A stretch of DNA of 64,000 bases, taken from the NCBI RefSeq assembly GCF_036588685.1, contig NC_086379.1, positions 73,997,727 through 74,061,726 on the forward strand. The letters run 5' to 3'. Numbering within the stretch: the first letter of the stretch is position 1; every line of letters starts with the position of its first letter. Positions 50,601 through 63,990 of the stretch are shown here, one piece after another. The DNA comes from Mytilus trossulus. Taxonomy: Eukaryota; Mollusca; Bivalvia; Mytilida; Mytilidae. Below the pieces are notes generated by a model, which saw only the letters and a program-made list of their open reading frames with translations, was not told the DNA's origin and made no database searches. Both the position numbers and the translations under genes were made by a program.

Positions 50601-51022
50601 GAGAAACCGACACCATTACACCTGCCTTGGGTCAATTATAAGGTATTGTTTTATATGCATATAATTGACATTGAAATTAAAATAAAACTGCCAGTGTTAA
50701 ATTTGTACATCATTATCAATTAAAGTGACATCAATCTTTACAAGTTCTATACCCCATCGGACAGGATAAATTTCATAGACATTTTAACTGCTCGTTCAAA
50801 CGACACATTTTATGAATGAGCTGTTATACGATATGATTTGAATAAAGCAAGGATTTTAAACTGCATTGAATCTTTAGCTTCTTCGATTGTCATAATTTAA
50901 CCCTTGTGTTTCCGGAGGGCAAATCTTCATTTGTCCTAATAAAGCGCGATACGGAACTACAACTAATTATTACGGATTTTTTTCGCTCAAGATAAAACAT
51001 CAAATCTGAACTGCTCGTAAAG

Positions 51023-54000
51023 ATGATTCGTTCATATTCATATTCGTGGATATGTTTATTTATTGTGTGCTCTTTTAATATTTATACATCCAAATCATGG
51101 TAAGTCAATTTGATCGATTTTTTATTTTCTTTATTTGGCATTTGTGATCATTTCATGATAAACATCTGAATTGTTATATATTTTTTTAATTTTCTATCTT
51201 AAACTTTAGATATTGATATATCATTTTAATTAATCTTTTATTCTTTATATTTCTTCATTGGAACTAAATCAATGTAATGAAACTTTATTGATATATATTT
51301 TTCCTGTCTTTTAGGTTTAGGTTTAGATTTTGCTTTTTAATATTTTATTTAAGTTTTGTCTTCAACTGGAGCATATAGTAAGATAGTTTTTATTCGAGCC
51401 TTATGTTAAATTACAGAGAATATCTGTAACAGACAAGATCAGCCAGTCTACGTTATGGCTTCCCCCTAAACAAATCAGCCTTTTTTCTTTAATCTAGCCT
51501 GTCTTTGATACCACTGATTTTCCTTTGGTACTTTTCTTTCAACATTCATAGTTTTATATCAAACATTGTGCACAATTCAACAGCTATTGTTGGTAGTAGT
51601 GTGAATCTTGGTTTTTATGTATTGTTGGCTTTGCATTATTGTGCAAAAACACGGGTTTATTTGTTATATTGAAAATTTCAGCATTATTGTGCAAAAATCG
51701 GGTTCATTTGTTATATTGAGGATTACAGCATTATTGTGCAAAAACACGGGTTTATTTGTTATACTGAAAATTTCAGCATTATTGTGCAAAAATCGGGTTC
51801 ATTTGTTATATTGAGGATTACAGCATTATTGTGCAAAAACACGGGTTTATTTGTTATATTGAAAATTTCAGCATTATTGTGCAAAAATCGGGTTCATTTG
51901 TTATATTGAGGATTTCAGCATTATTGTGAATAAATCGGGTTCATTTGTTATATTGAGGATTTCAGCAATATTGTCCAAAAATCGGGTTCATTTGTTATAT
52001 TGAGGATTTCAGCATTATTGTGCAAAAATCGGGTTCATTTGTTATATTGAGGATTTCAGCATTATTGTGCAAAAATCGGGTTTATTTGTTATATTGAGGA
52101 TTTCAGCATTTTTGTACAAAAATCGGGTTCATTTGTTATAATGAGGATTTCAGCATTATTGTGCAACATTGTTTAATACAATGACTGAACATGACTGATT
52201 GCTGCATTCTAAAAATGCTGTAGCTTGTTGATTTATATTTGATTTTTTTCATGCCAAATAATGCACTCCAAGGTTAATTCGTCGATAATCTACACAAAAG
52301 TATATAAGGTTGTGGATTATACCAATATAAAACTTAAAACATATAATGACAGTTCTTCATGCAAATATTGGTTTTTAGCATTTTACACTTTTGTACGGAT
52401 TTCAACAGAGTAAGAATTAATTTTTGTTTTGCCACCAATGAAGTTTTATCGTATGAAATCAGATTGAAATAAAACAATCTAGAATAGATTAAAAAATGAC
52501 CCACATTATTATTGATTTTTTTCCCCATAAAATATGTTTCGAAGTTGGATTTAATTTATTTAATTTTATTATTATTATCAATCATATCACTCACCTTCTC
52601 CAAAAAAAAGTAACTGTCAGCGCTTATAGTTCTCCATTTTGAAAGGAAATTGCAGGGCAAAACTTTTAACAAACAGAGGTTGCACTTTATTTTAATCAAT
52701 ACGTGTTAACTTTTTACATATTGTGACTTGGATGGAGAGTTGTCTCATTGGCACTCATACCCCATCTATGGATTTATGTATATCATTTATATGCTCAGTT
52801 TACGATTGCTCATAACTTTTGATTTTGAATAAATTTGTATTCTATAAAGTTACATTATATCATTTTGTCATTGTTCATAGAAAGGCAATTCAGAATTTCA
52901 TCGTTTAATGTTGATGTCCAAAATAAAGTGTTGTTGCGTCAAGTGTCTTTTCATGGCTGATATTCAGCCAACTGTCATTGTCTGCACTTGTTTTGTCATA
53001 AAGCCAAATAAGAGGTTGGCAGTATATTATTAATGTCGACTGAAAAAGATAGACGATAACAAAAGAGTAACAAAAACCATTGGTCGAATAAAAGCACAAA
53101 ACGAGGAGACAAATTTTACATAAACACAAAACACAGGTCAAAGATTGAGCAACACGACACCCCCCCCCCCCCCCAAAAAAAAACCGGCGGCTCACCCATG
53201 TGCTCTGGAAGTAAACAGTATTTCCTGCTCCATTTATTGAACTTGACTTGCTGACTAAGCTTAAACATTTATAGTTTTCTAATGTTTGCAGTGTGCTCAA
53301 CCTTTTACTGGCTTTTGGTTTTGGTTGTATTTGTCATGTTTTTTCTCCAAGGGTTTTTTAGTTGCTGTTTTCAGGAAATTTGCTTAGAGATTTAGTGGTC
53401 AAGGAATGTCCAATACATTTTTGAGTTGCCTTTGTCAGTTATTGGCCTATTTTTGTTGTTGTATAAACTACATGTATGTATTGTTCTATGCATTGTTAAG
53501 TTGCCTTAGTCATGACTGTTCTATGGAATTTTGCGTTGCCTTTGTCATGTATTGCCTTAAAAAAAAATCTATATAAATGATAGCAGTTACTGTTTTTGAG
53601 TTTGTCGGTGTGGTTGTTATTGAATTGTAGAAGAGCGTTAGTAATTTGAAAGCTAACGCTCTTCTACAATTCAATAACAACCACACCGACAAACTCAAAA
53701 ACAGTAACTGCTATCATTTATATAGATTCACAAAGTTTTAACATATAGAGATAAATTCAATTCGACAAAACAAAATATTACAACAATGCCAAAATAATCT
53801 ATTGAAAGAGTAACCGATGTTGACACAATGCCCATCGTGGGACGGACACTTAGGCAGTAACCTTTTTTAAATGTTGCTCAACTCCCTTGAGTCTTGACCA
53901 TTGGCATGATATATGTTCAACTGTCTGGTGATTTTTTTTATTTATTGTGATTCAGTAAAATTTGATAAGACTTTAAAAAAAAATCAGCATTACATTTATT

Positions 54001-57000
54001 TTATATGAGAACTATTCTGCTGTAGTTTATTGATGTTTTTTTCTGATATTAATTACAATGTTAGGAACAATCTATTATAAAAAGCTGATATGAACATAGT
54101 AACATAATGCCAAACTTTAAATAATAGGAAGCTTCGCGTGCCTAAAACATTTTAATTATTTAGAGAATTTGTTAGTAACACCAATCTTAGATTTTATCGC
54201 GACAAACTTGCAACATTTTTTTTCTAGCTTTATTTGTAACAACTGCTGCATTTTTGTGGATTGTAAATCATTAATAGTAATATTCACGCAAATGGGTCTA
54301 TGGAATGAGGGAATGACATGACTTTACAAGCAAGGGCCATCTATCTGATCTAAACACAGTTACATGACACGTTTGTTAAATAACTTTTATGTTAAACGAA
54401 GACAATAACAAACAGATAACATCACATACATGCGTGCCAACAAATCTACATATTGAATAAAATATAATATAACCTATTTCAAATGTGCACGATATTACAT
54501 CGTCCATTTTGTCACATAGTTGCCCTTGAATAAGATAGCATTTCATCCCTGATCAAATATTTTGGTTTGTGAACAATCGGACTTGTCTTTATAACAATAT
54601 GCATATAACATCGTATAACGTACCAGGTTGAACTAAAAATTATCGACAATGGTGACAATAGAATTAAAACGTCTTTATTTAATCTTGAAGTTAAGAGATA
54701 TAGACTTCCTATATCCCATTGATCTTTAACAATTTATTTCGCTGCAGGTCATTAAATGAGATTCTAATAGCAGGACCAAAGGTCGGACTAACATCAACCA
54801 ACTATACCAGGAATCCTGACTTGTTCACCCGTCACCCGGTAAGCATTGTTCTCCGTAAACTGTTAATCTGCTTTTTCTTTATAGATCTCGTAAAATCCAT
54901 TATGACTATTTGTATTGGGACAAATAGAATATTTAGGGATTGGGACTGTTATGCTTAAGAAAACGGACATTGTGAAAACACACAATTGTATTCTTTAAAC
55001 TGTTTTCTATCGTATCAATACTAAATTTAAGACTGACAGGAGATTGGTACTCCTTTTTCCGGATTCCGACTGTCTGTTTCTGGGTGTACATAGTGCGAAG
55101 AATCCACCGATTCCTGACTTGTTTTGAAAAATGACACATTTTGTCTTTTTATTCATACAAAAGCAAAAAAATGTCGCCAATTTATTAAATTTATGAAAAT
55201 ATAAGAATTTGAAAAATATTTACTCCATTAAAAGTTACCAATCTTACAATATAATCACATTGACTGCGAAAAGTATAACAACAGCTTTTGTTTACCTTTC
55301 CCCTAGTTATTTTGTTCTCTCAAATATTTATAAGATATTACCAACTTACTATGTTTTACACTTTCTGCACTCTGCATGACCTAGCTGACAGTCAAATAGG
55401 AAATAGTATTTATGATATTTAAGACCAGAGGCTGTCCAACTCGAAATTTAAAAGAGGTTAATTATGCACCAGTAATTTTTATCAATTTTGAATAAGAACA
55501 AAAACAACTTTTCCTTTGCAAGTAAATCCGTCCATTCTTTAACTTTTTGATCTAAGTGAATAAATTGAGCATAACATGTGTCAATATGGTAAGACTTTGT
55601 ATCTGTAGGTTGAGGCAAAAATTTTGGACAGTGTCAGAAAAGGAACATTAAAAGCACAAGAAGAATGTCAACACCAGTTTAAATGGGAAAGATGGAATTG
55701 CCCTGCAGACACAGCACCCTTTGATCAAGATTTTGGTGAGTTTTGTAATAACACTGTAGATTTTTATATGCATTGAATAAACACAGATAATAATAGTATC
55801 ATATACTAGAAAATGATATATTGATTGATTGTTGATTGTTTAACGTCTAGTGGCAAATATTACATGCCTGTTCCGGAAGATGAAAATGATTTACATGTAA
55901 GTCCAAACAATGGGTTATGTAGAGGAATGCAATACTAACAGTTTTTATGCTAGAAAAATGAAACAATTTGCTCGCTTCTTATTTGAAATCAATTGAATGT
56001 CTTCATCATAAATTTTTGCTACTTGCACCTCACAACAAAATAAAGGTTGTACTGATCACCAATTTTAACATAAATATATGCCGACACCTGCTATATAAAA
56101 ATATTGTAAACTCAACTAATAATGATTTATACAAAATGCCAAAACGAACTTAAGCAGATTGTAATAATTATAGTTTACACAAGATACGGATGAAGTAGTC
56201 TTACATATAATAATATTTGATGCTTGTCTATGAACATTATTTGAATAGCTTGAGTGAATATTCACATGTAAAAGAGAAGTGGTACTTCCATTTGAATCGC
56301 AAAGATCCAGCCGATATATCGATACTCCATATTTCAAATGCTTGTACCTTTCACTATATGTAAAACATATTTTATCGTATTTATCCTTTGTTCTCACTAA
56401 CTTTTATCTTGTAAACCCCATCAGGATGTGAACAAAACTGCCAAATACATCGCAAGTTTTTGATATGTTGACAAAACGCGCACAATACATCTGCCATACC
56501 GGAAGTTGCTGTTAGTCCAAACTCGGCTTGTTGTTTGCCCTTTACCTTGCCCGTACATGGGTCTCTTGTTTCTGCAATGGATTAAAACAAATAGGGTTAT
56601 AAACTTAAACAGTTGTATTGTGGAATAAAAGATTTCACTCAATACTATTTCATGCTGCCAACATTCTTTTTTTGTTAAATGATAAAAATAAATTGGAGAA
56701 TATTCTCAAAGATTTAGAATGATGTAGAATGAGTTATAAAAAACGACAACTATATCGACTGTTTGGGAGACAATGGTACCGCGGTATTGGGAATTAGATA
56801 TTTTAAATTCCTTTACACGGTAATGTTTAAATAGTACAAGAATAATATATTGAAAAAATCCAGACATTTCTGAATTAGCATCTAATATTGCAAAACATTT
56901 TAAACTGAAAATGTTTAAATCCTTTAAAGAAGCTCCAACAACTGAGAGAAAAAACCGAGTTGAGCAAGTTACATTTGGTAGTGGATTGTAGTGAGTAAAC

Positions 57001-60000
57001 GCCGATTTCGAATAGGCTCTGTAACAATGGTTAAAATTGTCAACAATTAAAAAGTAATAATAATTAAAACACGTTTGCAATATATTTACCTCCTCCGTCA
57101 TCAAAGGACAACATAGGGTTTACAGTAGGGTCACATTCCACATTCGGGTGACGATTTCGCCGTAAAAGATACCCTTCTTTGGGGACCAGAAATTGTAGTC
57201 TTGGGCGAGACGGATGGCTTGTTAGATACCCAGTAACTCTGTCGTAATACATAATAGGAATAGCTTGTACGTCATGCTTAACATGATTGTGCTGAAGAAC
57301 TGGAATGGCTCCAGATCTAGGATCCCATAAAAATTGGCGCCCATACTGGTCTCTAAATAGGCGTTTCTTGTTTAGTATTTGTTCTCTACTATCCTCTATA
57401 CCCTGAATGATTGCCTCCGGATTCTGCTCAAAGGCTTTTGCTAATCCATTCCAATACACATCGTTACTCTTGCTGTGTGTGGTGGCTCCTATCAAAAAGA
57501 TGTAAAGTTTAATGGTTCATTCAAATTTTGGAAAGAATACATGGCACTTAAAATCATTTCCGACACATTACTATAATAAAAAGGTTAGAAGAAAAACCCT
57601 GACTCACCGCTCGGTACATTTCTGTTATAAATTCCATAAACAGGTAGATCGAAGGTTGATGCTGTCCAATGTTGTGCGAAGGAAATGGCAACACTATGAG
57701 AAAATAATAAGATATAACAGAAACATCCAATTTTTAGTCCAAAACACATTTTAAAATCCATTTAATATAAATGTGGTAACTATTGAGGGGATTACCGGGT
57801 AGAACATGTCTTCAGAAATGTGTCACACATCGTGTTTACAAGACATAGAATATGACAAATTACTAATTCCTTAGGGGTATTTTAGTCCAATAGTTTATAG
57901 TTAGGATGTTACTTGGGATGAAATAATATTAACGCATTTCAATATTCGAACATTGATCTTAAAGTTTGAAACATACTTTAGTATAGTGTACATTAATATT
58001 CAACAAGCAAAAAATATGAGAGTTTTTAAACATACATCTGCTAAAATTTCAATGAAATCAACCGGACATTTAAAGACATAAATTATATATCACAAAATTA
58101 AATGAAAATGTTATTCTTTTTACACACATCAGTGTTTTTATAATGAAAAAAATCGTTTCTATTTCAGCTACCAGAGAAGCTGCTTTTGTTCAATCTATCA
58201 ACGCAGCTGGAATAATGCACGTGGTTACACAACAGTGTAGCTCTGGACAGGAAACATTCTGCACCTGTGATAATTCCAGAAATGGACAAACTGGTAAGTT
58301 CCGGTTACAGTATTGTGAAATATATGTATTCATCACAGGACCTGCCCTCTCTGGAGGTTGATGGAAGTGTATTTTGTCCGATACCATCTGTGTTATGAAT
58401 AAGAGGCATGGCTAATAAAAGAAGATTTGGATCAACGTCATTATGTTTATACAATTAAGAAGATGTGGTATGGTTGCTAATGATACATATCTCTACCAGA
58501 GTCCAAATGACATATCACTCACCGTACGACCTCCAACAATGAGCAAAAAAAATCCCGCTAAGCTATGAAATACCACGAAATCAAATCTGCAAAATAATTC
58601 GAACGAAAAAACTGACGGCCTGATTTATGTTTGTTTGTGCTGTTTATTATATTATATTAAAGCTGGTAAATCCATTTAAAATATTCCATATTTATGTTTG
58701 CGTATAGTTTGGTCTCGTTTGTTTTTGTGTTCAACAACTATTGAAGTATCGAAAATGAATCAAAGTTTCCCATTCGTTTTTCACATTCGCAACATCTCAA
58801 AATATTGAGTGAAACCGACATTTTTACTTTCATTTATTAGGTTCTCAATATTTCAGAATGATTTCTATTGATTTCTACAGCAAAACTATCAACTCTTCAG
58901 TATTTAAGCGAAGTTTCTTATTGCATTTAACGTCTTGAATAAGTAGGACTAAAACGATATAGCCGTTATAATCATATCTATGAATAACCAATGTTCCTGA
59001 AAGAGAATTAACGTATGTTTTTTTTTGACAGGCGGCTTTAATTGGAAGTGGGGAGGATGTAGTGATAACATCAAGTTTGGAGACGAATTAACATACAAGT
59101 TTCTGAAAGGGTTGACCTCTGGAAAGAATGAAAATGCTGCAATGCAGCTACAAAACTATGGCGCAGGACGTCAGGTAAGTGTTAATATAGATACTCTATG
59201 AAATCCTCGTTATGTATTGCATGGTTTTTATTCAATTTCATCTTATTTTTTACAAGTCATGGGTTTGAACCATTCATGCAGTCTTACTTTAAAAATTTGT
59301 ATTTTAACCCTAGTTTTCTGCTTCAAGTTTTTAACAAGGTCTTGATTTACTTTTTGCTTGTAGATGCTATGAACTTAGTCTCTTGTTTGACTATGCAAAA
59401 TAGTTTAATCAACTGTTTGACTACCAGAAGTTCATAAAAAAATCTTTTTTTTATATTTATAGTAAAACAAATTCATTGGTGCTGCACAACACAGAGTGTT
59501 GGAGTTATTCAGTACAAGTATTAAGTTTTGCGTGCTTCTAGTATCGCAAGTTGGTGTTTATGTTGAATTTTGCTTATTTTTCATTACATTCATTTTATTG
59601 TTGTAGGCTGTTGGAAGGAATACTAAAATGGTGTGTAAATGTCATGGGTTATCGGGAGATTGTTCGATCAGAACATGCTGGCAACAAGTCGCGACCTTCC
59701 GTGAAATTGGACAGTTTTTAAAACAACGTTACAAGAAGGCTAAATTTGTCAATTATTATGACGGCCAACTACGTCAGGGTAATGACGCGAGAACTCGCGA
59801 ATTGGCCGTTTTTTCAAAAAAACAACTAGCATTTTTACAGAAATCTCCAAACTACTGTAAAGAAGACCATGTAATGAACATAAAAGGAACAAAAGGTCGA
59901 CAGTGTATGCGTAGTAAAAATAAAAATGCGATGACAACTTCAGAAAGAAAAAGTTGTCGAACTTTATGTAAATCTTGTGGATATAAAGTGAAGAAAGTGA

Positions 60001-60104
60001 CAGTGGACGTTAGCAACACATGCAATTGTAAATTTCGATGGTGTTGTAAGGTGAAATGTGACAAATGTGTGACAAGGGAAAATAATTATTATTGTGTAAG
60101 ATAG
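51023..60104 (+). CDS. Wnt8: Wnt8 secreted signalling protein, six exons
   Basis: Exons are 51023-51099, 54748-54838, 55609-55735, 58168-58293, 59032-59174 and 59607-60104, all GT-AG with matching phases, giving 353 residues (Wnt8 proteins are about 350). A hydrophobic signal peptide lies in exon 1. Diagnostic blocks are FKWERWNCP, TREAAF, CDNSRNG, WKWGGCSDN, KCHGLSGDC, RTCWQQVATFREIG, LRQGND, GTKGRQC and CNCKFRWCCKVKCDKC, best matching Wnt8. Ser204 in CHGLS is the expected palmitoleoylation site for Frizzled binding. The next conserved Ser (GSC) is Asp206 here. The role, from the family, is canonical Wnt/beta-catenin signalling in axial patterning. Intron 1 holds a 47-bp minisatellite and a perfect hairpin; intron 3 holds an antisense gene. 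Confidence 0.95.
51625..52165. repeat. 47/48-bp minisatellite in Wnt8 intron 1, about 11-12 units
   Basis: Units start CAGCATTATTGTGCAAAAA. Two types, one with ACACGGGTTT...GAAAATTT and one with TCGGGTTC...GAGGATT, alternate in the first half, and the second type alone fills the second half. Confidence 0.95.
53158..53174. repeat. Poly-C tract
   Basis: A run of about 16 C (followed by A-rich sequence) in Wnt8 intron 1. Its length is uncertain in most assemblies. Confidence 0.8.
53568..53726. repeat. Perfect 74-bp inverted repeat with 11-bp loop
   Basis: Arms 53568-53641 and 53653-53726 are exact reverse complements; the loop is TAATTTGAAAG. It lies in Wnt8 intron 1. The arms begin TCTATATAAATGATAGCAGT. 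No target duplication is visible. It may be a foldback element, a very recent inversion-duplication, or an assembly artefact. Confidence 0.95.
56381..57749 (-). CDS. Unrecognised secreted protein, three exons, nested antisense in Wnt8 intron 3
   Basis: Exons on the minus strand are 57749-57608, 57488-57090 and 56571-56381 (TAA at 56381-56383). All introns are GT-AG and both are phase 1, so the frame is continuous for 243 residues. The first exon begins with ATG and a signal-peptide-like hydrophobic stretch (CFCYILLFSHSVAIS). The middle is polar and rich in charged residues (LFRDQYGRQFLWDP, VQAIPIMYYDRVTGYL). The C-terminal part is cysteine-rich (ECDP, RDPCTG, VLCAFC, NLRC, WQFC). I do not recognise the family and claim no function beyond secretion. 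Three independent splice junctions agreeing in phase make a real gene likely. The last exon could have another 3' boundary. Confidence 0.7.
58457..58560 (+). repeat. Dispersed repeat in Wnt8 intron 4
   Basis: Copy of the GATGTGGTATGGTTGCTAAT family, including the CACCGTACGACCTCCAACAA block also seen in diverged form at 27306-27330. No coding capacity. Confidence 0.7.
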
Positions 60105-62990
60105 GACTATTTCTTGACGATTTATCATCTGATCTCTTATTCGTTAACTGAGAACTGCTATTCCAGCATAACGATAAAATTGTTCTATAACTAATGCCAC
60201 CTCATACAGTGAGGTATGATGTATATTTTTAAAAAAACCTGACAAACATGACAATGCCATTTTGTTGTTAATTATATTTGTTGTTGTTGTTTTATATTTA
60301 TATATTTTATTATTTCTATAAATAGACATAAATCATTCTTAGTTTTTATTTTCATTAATGCCATATACATGTAGCAACTATTTGGTCCGAAACTAATTCA
60401 TAGTATCAACTCCTATCTCAGTTATTATTCTAGATCCATGAAACCTTAAAAAACGATTGAATACTTGTTAGATTTGCATACCTGCTATTATATTAATTTT
60501 GGGGAATTTTCCACTGTTTTTCAAGACTTTGGAACTTTTGAGATTTATTTGCACGAAAGATAGTACCAGTTGTGTGTAAACTTCTACTCTTACAGTTTTC
60601 AATGCACGTCCGTGAAACATCATAGAAATTTTACACACATGTTAAAGTTGTAAACCTGCTATTATGGAATTGTTTGACGATTTTTTCATTATTTATCTTA
60701 CTTGGAAACTTAATCATTTTTTATCACAATTTATAAAAGACGGGTAATTTTTTGTAATCAGCTCCTCCAATAGTTTTCAATCAATCGACACTTTAAAAAA
60801 AACATTAAAATTTATCGTAAGTTATACTGAAAATTGTACTTTTACTCTTAAAATGTTGTGTTAAGGCAAGAGTAGTATTCCGATGTCTAAAAGTCATAAA
60901 TCGATTGAGAGAAAACAAATCCGGGTTACAAACTAAAATTGAGGTAAACACATCATCCACAAGAGGAAAACAACAAAACAACAGAAACACAGAAGTGCAA
61001 CAAAAAACAAAATGACAATGCAACACACACAGACAAAAACTATAAAATAACAACTGCTTTTATCCCGACTAGGTATAGGGCATTAAAAAAATGTGGGTGT
61101 AACCTTGTTTTACGGCTAGACAAACCTCGCGCTTTTAAGGCAATGTTAAATATAACACTTAAATAACAACATTACATGATATGACTACAGTACAAATAAA
61201 TGGAAGAACATTCAGGACAGACAGATACCCAAATAAAAGTTATAATTTGACATCGAGGTTGTGCATTTTCCATCATTGTATTATTTAAAGATTTTTAACC
61301 ATTTTATATTTACTTATGTTTTAATATTCAATATAGATAATTTTCAATTATTTAACTCTGCGATTGAGTCTTTGCTCTAATTTTGTATTAAGGGTTAAGT
61401 TTTGAAATCAAAAAGTGGGAGAAACTTTTTTTATTTTTAAAGATGTGATAAATCATTATTCTGGCTCTAGTATTTGCCCAATAAGATTCATTAAAAATTC
61501 AAGAAATCAAAATATGGTTCAAATTAGAGGCGAAAGACAACAAAAAGGATATTCAATAATATAGATAAAGGAAGATGGGATGTGAGTGCCAATGAGACAA
61601 CTCTCCATCCAAATAATAATTTATAAGCATTATAGGTCAATGTACGGCCTTCAACACGGAGCCTTGGCTCACACCGAACAACAAGCTATAAAGGGCCCTA
61701 ACATTACTAGTGTAAACCCATTCAAACGGGGAAACCAACGGTCTAATCTATATAAAAAACGAGAAACACGTATAAATTGCATAAACAAACGACAACTACT
61801 GTACATCAGATTCCTGACTTAGGACAGGTGCAAACATTTGCAGTCGAAAATAAACTGACAGTGCCATGGCTAAAGACTAAAGAGACCATCAGACAATCAA
61901 CAGTACACAAAACACAACATAGAAAACAAAAAAACTGAGCAAAACGAACCTCACCAAAAGCTGGAGGTGATTTCAGGTTCCCCGGAAGGATAAGCAGTGA
62001 TTGTGTGTTACTGGTATGAGTACAAACCGGTTGATATTGTTAATTCGATAGATCACATATGTGGAAAAGGGGACGGGGCGTAGTTACGACAATTGTAACA
62101 TATCCGTCGTCATCTGTAAAATACATATCCAATACGGTCAAACAACTCGTGATGGCGTCCGTAAAATTTACGAAAGGATGATTGCAACTTCGCTACTTGG
62201 AACTCGTCCAAAAAGAAGATAATTTTTATGTTTCATTTTGTTTTGCATGAAGAACAAACTGTTTCAGAGTATTTGATTAAACATAAATTGTTGCAACAAG
62301 AAACCACTCTAATTGAAGTTGTTCTTTTTTCCAAATAATTTTGCTATATATTATACCGTTTACACTTTTAGGAAAATTTTATTGAATTTTGTAGCATCAG
62401 TTTTAATACAGATTTATTCAGACGCTATAAGAGTAAAGAAAGGTATAAAAAGTACAAGATGTAATTGAAACCAATTGCTCTACACGCTGAAATTTCACCA
62501 GATGTAAACATCATGATCATTTCGCAATTCAAGTTGTATTACGGAAAACCCAAAATAATGCTTATAATATAATTAAGATAAAAACAAAACTAAGAGATAA
62601 AATTAGAATTGGAACAGTTTCATTTACCAGGATTGGTGATTCACAACGTTCTATGATAATGAATGGAATAAATAGTTACTGGCTTATTTTATCTATTCTT
62701 TTGTTAGTCACTAAAAGGTAGAGAAAATGTTCAACTAAAATTTTCGATTGAAACTAATAAATAGTACAGTACACAATATGCTTCTAAATATTTTAAAATT
62801 AGTTTCATAAGTAAAACCACCCTCTGAACTCTTTATTGTACTTTCACGAGCAACACGACGGGTGCAACATTAGAAGCAGGTTTTGCTAACCCTTCCGGTG
62901 CACATGAGATCACCCACAGTTTTGGTGGGGTTCTTGGTGCAAATTTTTTTACCATGGAAACTGTCAGATAATTTTCAACCTTTAACTTGA
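60105..62990. other. Downstream of Wnt8: AT-rich DNA and dispersed repeats
   Basis: No gene is seen. About 61568-61830 is the GAGTGCCAATGAGACAACTC family continuing into CCTGACTTAGGACAGGTGC. About 61850-62180 is similar to 25345-25680, and about 62820-62945 is the reverse of part of it. The Wnt8 3' UTR should start at 60105. Confidence 0.5.
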
Positions 62991-62994
62991 ATTT

Positions 62995-63990
62995 TCCCTT
63001 TGATATATTTTACCTCTCAATTAGAATTCACATATATCCAAGGACATTATATGATTTTTGTACAGTTTGGAATAAAAGTAATGTCGTTCAACGTTTCAAA
63101 TTTGGAGAATCTTTTATATAAAAAAAATGATAAATTTTCTACACTTTTCTTGTTTGAAGAAATAAAATTCGGCAGACCAGTTGCACATTATAAAATCTAC
63201 AAAAAATAAATTTTCAGTATGAAATAAAATATCACCTCTCAAAAAAATCTTTAAAACTGACATAATCACGATGCTTGATTTCTTCATTGACAACATATTT
63301 GTTACGTTCGGAGGACGTGTTTTTCAACAGACCGTCGGCATTCAAATCGAAACCAATTGCGCCTTCTTCTTGTCCACTTATTTCTTTATTATTATGAGGC
63401 TGACTTCATACAGGAACTTACTTAGGAAGAAAGATAAGAAGCTAGCAATATCCTTTAACTCTACTTTCCGCTATATAGATTACGTTCTTTTACAAAATAA
63501 TTCAAAATTTGGTGACTGTGTCGAACGCATCTATCCCATCGAACTAAAAATATAAAAGATACAACAGATACAGGTAAGTCGGCCTCATATTTTTAATTAC
63601 ATCTATACCATGACTATGAGGGTAGGTTGAAAACAAAACAAATCGACAAAAGAGATGATTTCAGCTTTCCAATTGTGAACTTACCATATCTAAGTAGCAA
63701 CATTCCAGCAGCACCTGCATACGGGGTATATATCTCAGTCCCAATTGATACGATATTCTCGTGCTTGCATTTTCTATCATGATTTTCTTGATAGAGGGTT
63801 GCTGCTCACAAGGAAGCTATTAAACCAAGAGTGTCAATTGGTGAAGTTGAAATCATCCCTTTGTAAATTTTAAGGACGACATCACGAGTTGGTTGACCGT
63901 TATGGAATAACCGTTTCACAAATGATATCGGATATGTTCCTTACGTCGTAACTACAATCCCCTTCCCTTTCATGAATGTGACCTACCGAA
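62995..63990 (+). pseudogene. Decayed Penelope-like reverse transcriptase (second lineage)
   Basis: A + strand frame at 63271-63555 reads MLDFFIDNIFVTFGGRVFQQ, then TVGIQIETNC (eroded GIPMGTNC) and STFRYIDYVL (eroded FRYIDDVL, catalytic Asp lost). After a frameshift DKRDDFSFPIVNLPYL and AYGVYIS follow at about 63645-63740. Stops and shifts show it is dead. The sequence differs clearly from the Naiad at 4.5-7.5 kb, so it is another Penelope-like family. Confidence 0.85.

Larger units (their letters stand above)
45563..51022. other. Intergenic region between the sulfotransferase and Wnt8
   Basis: No gene is recognised. It holds an imperfect long inverted repeat (46918-47064), a MITE (47390-47661), a poly-C run near 47818-47834 and otherwise AT-rich sequence. 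The last kilobase presumably includes the Wnt8 promoter, but no site is claimed. Confidence 0.5.
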
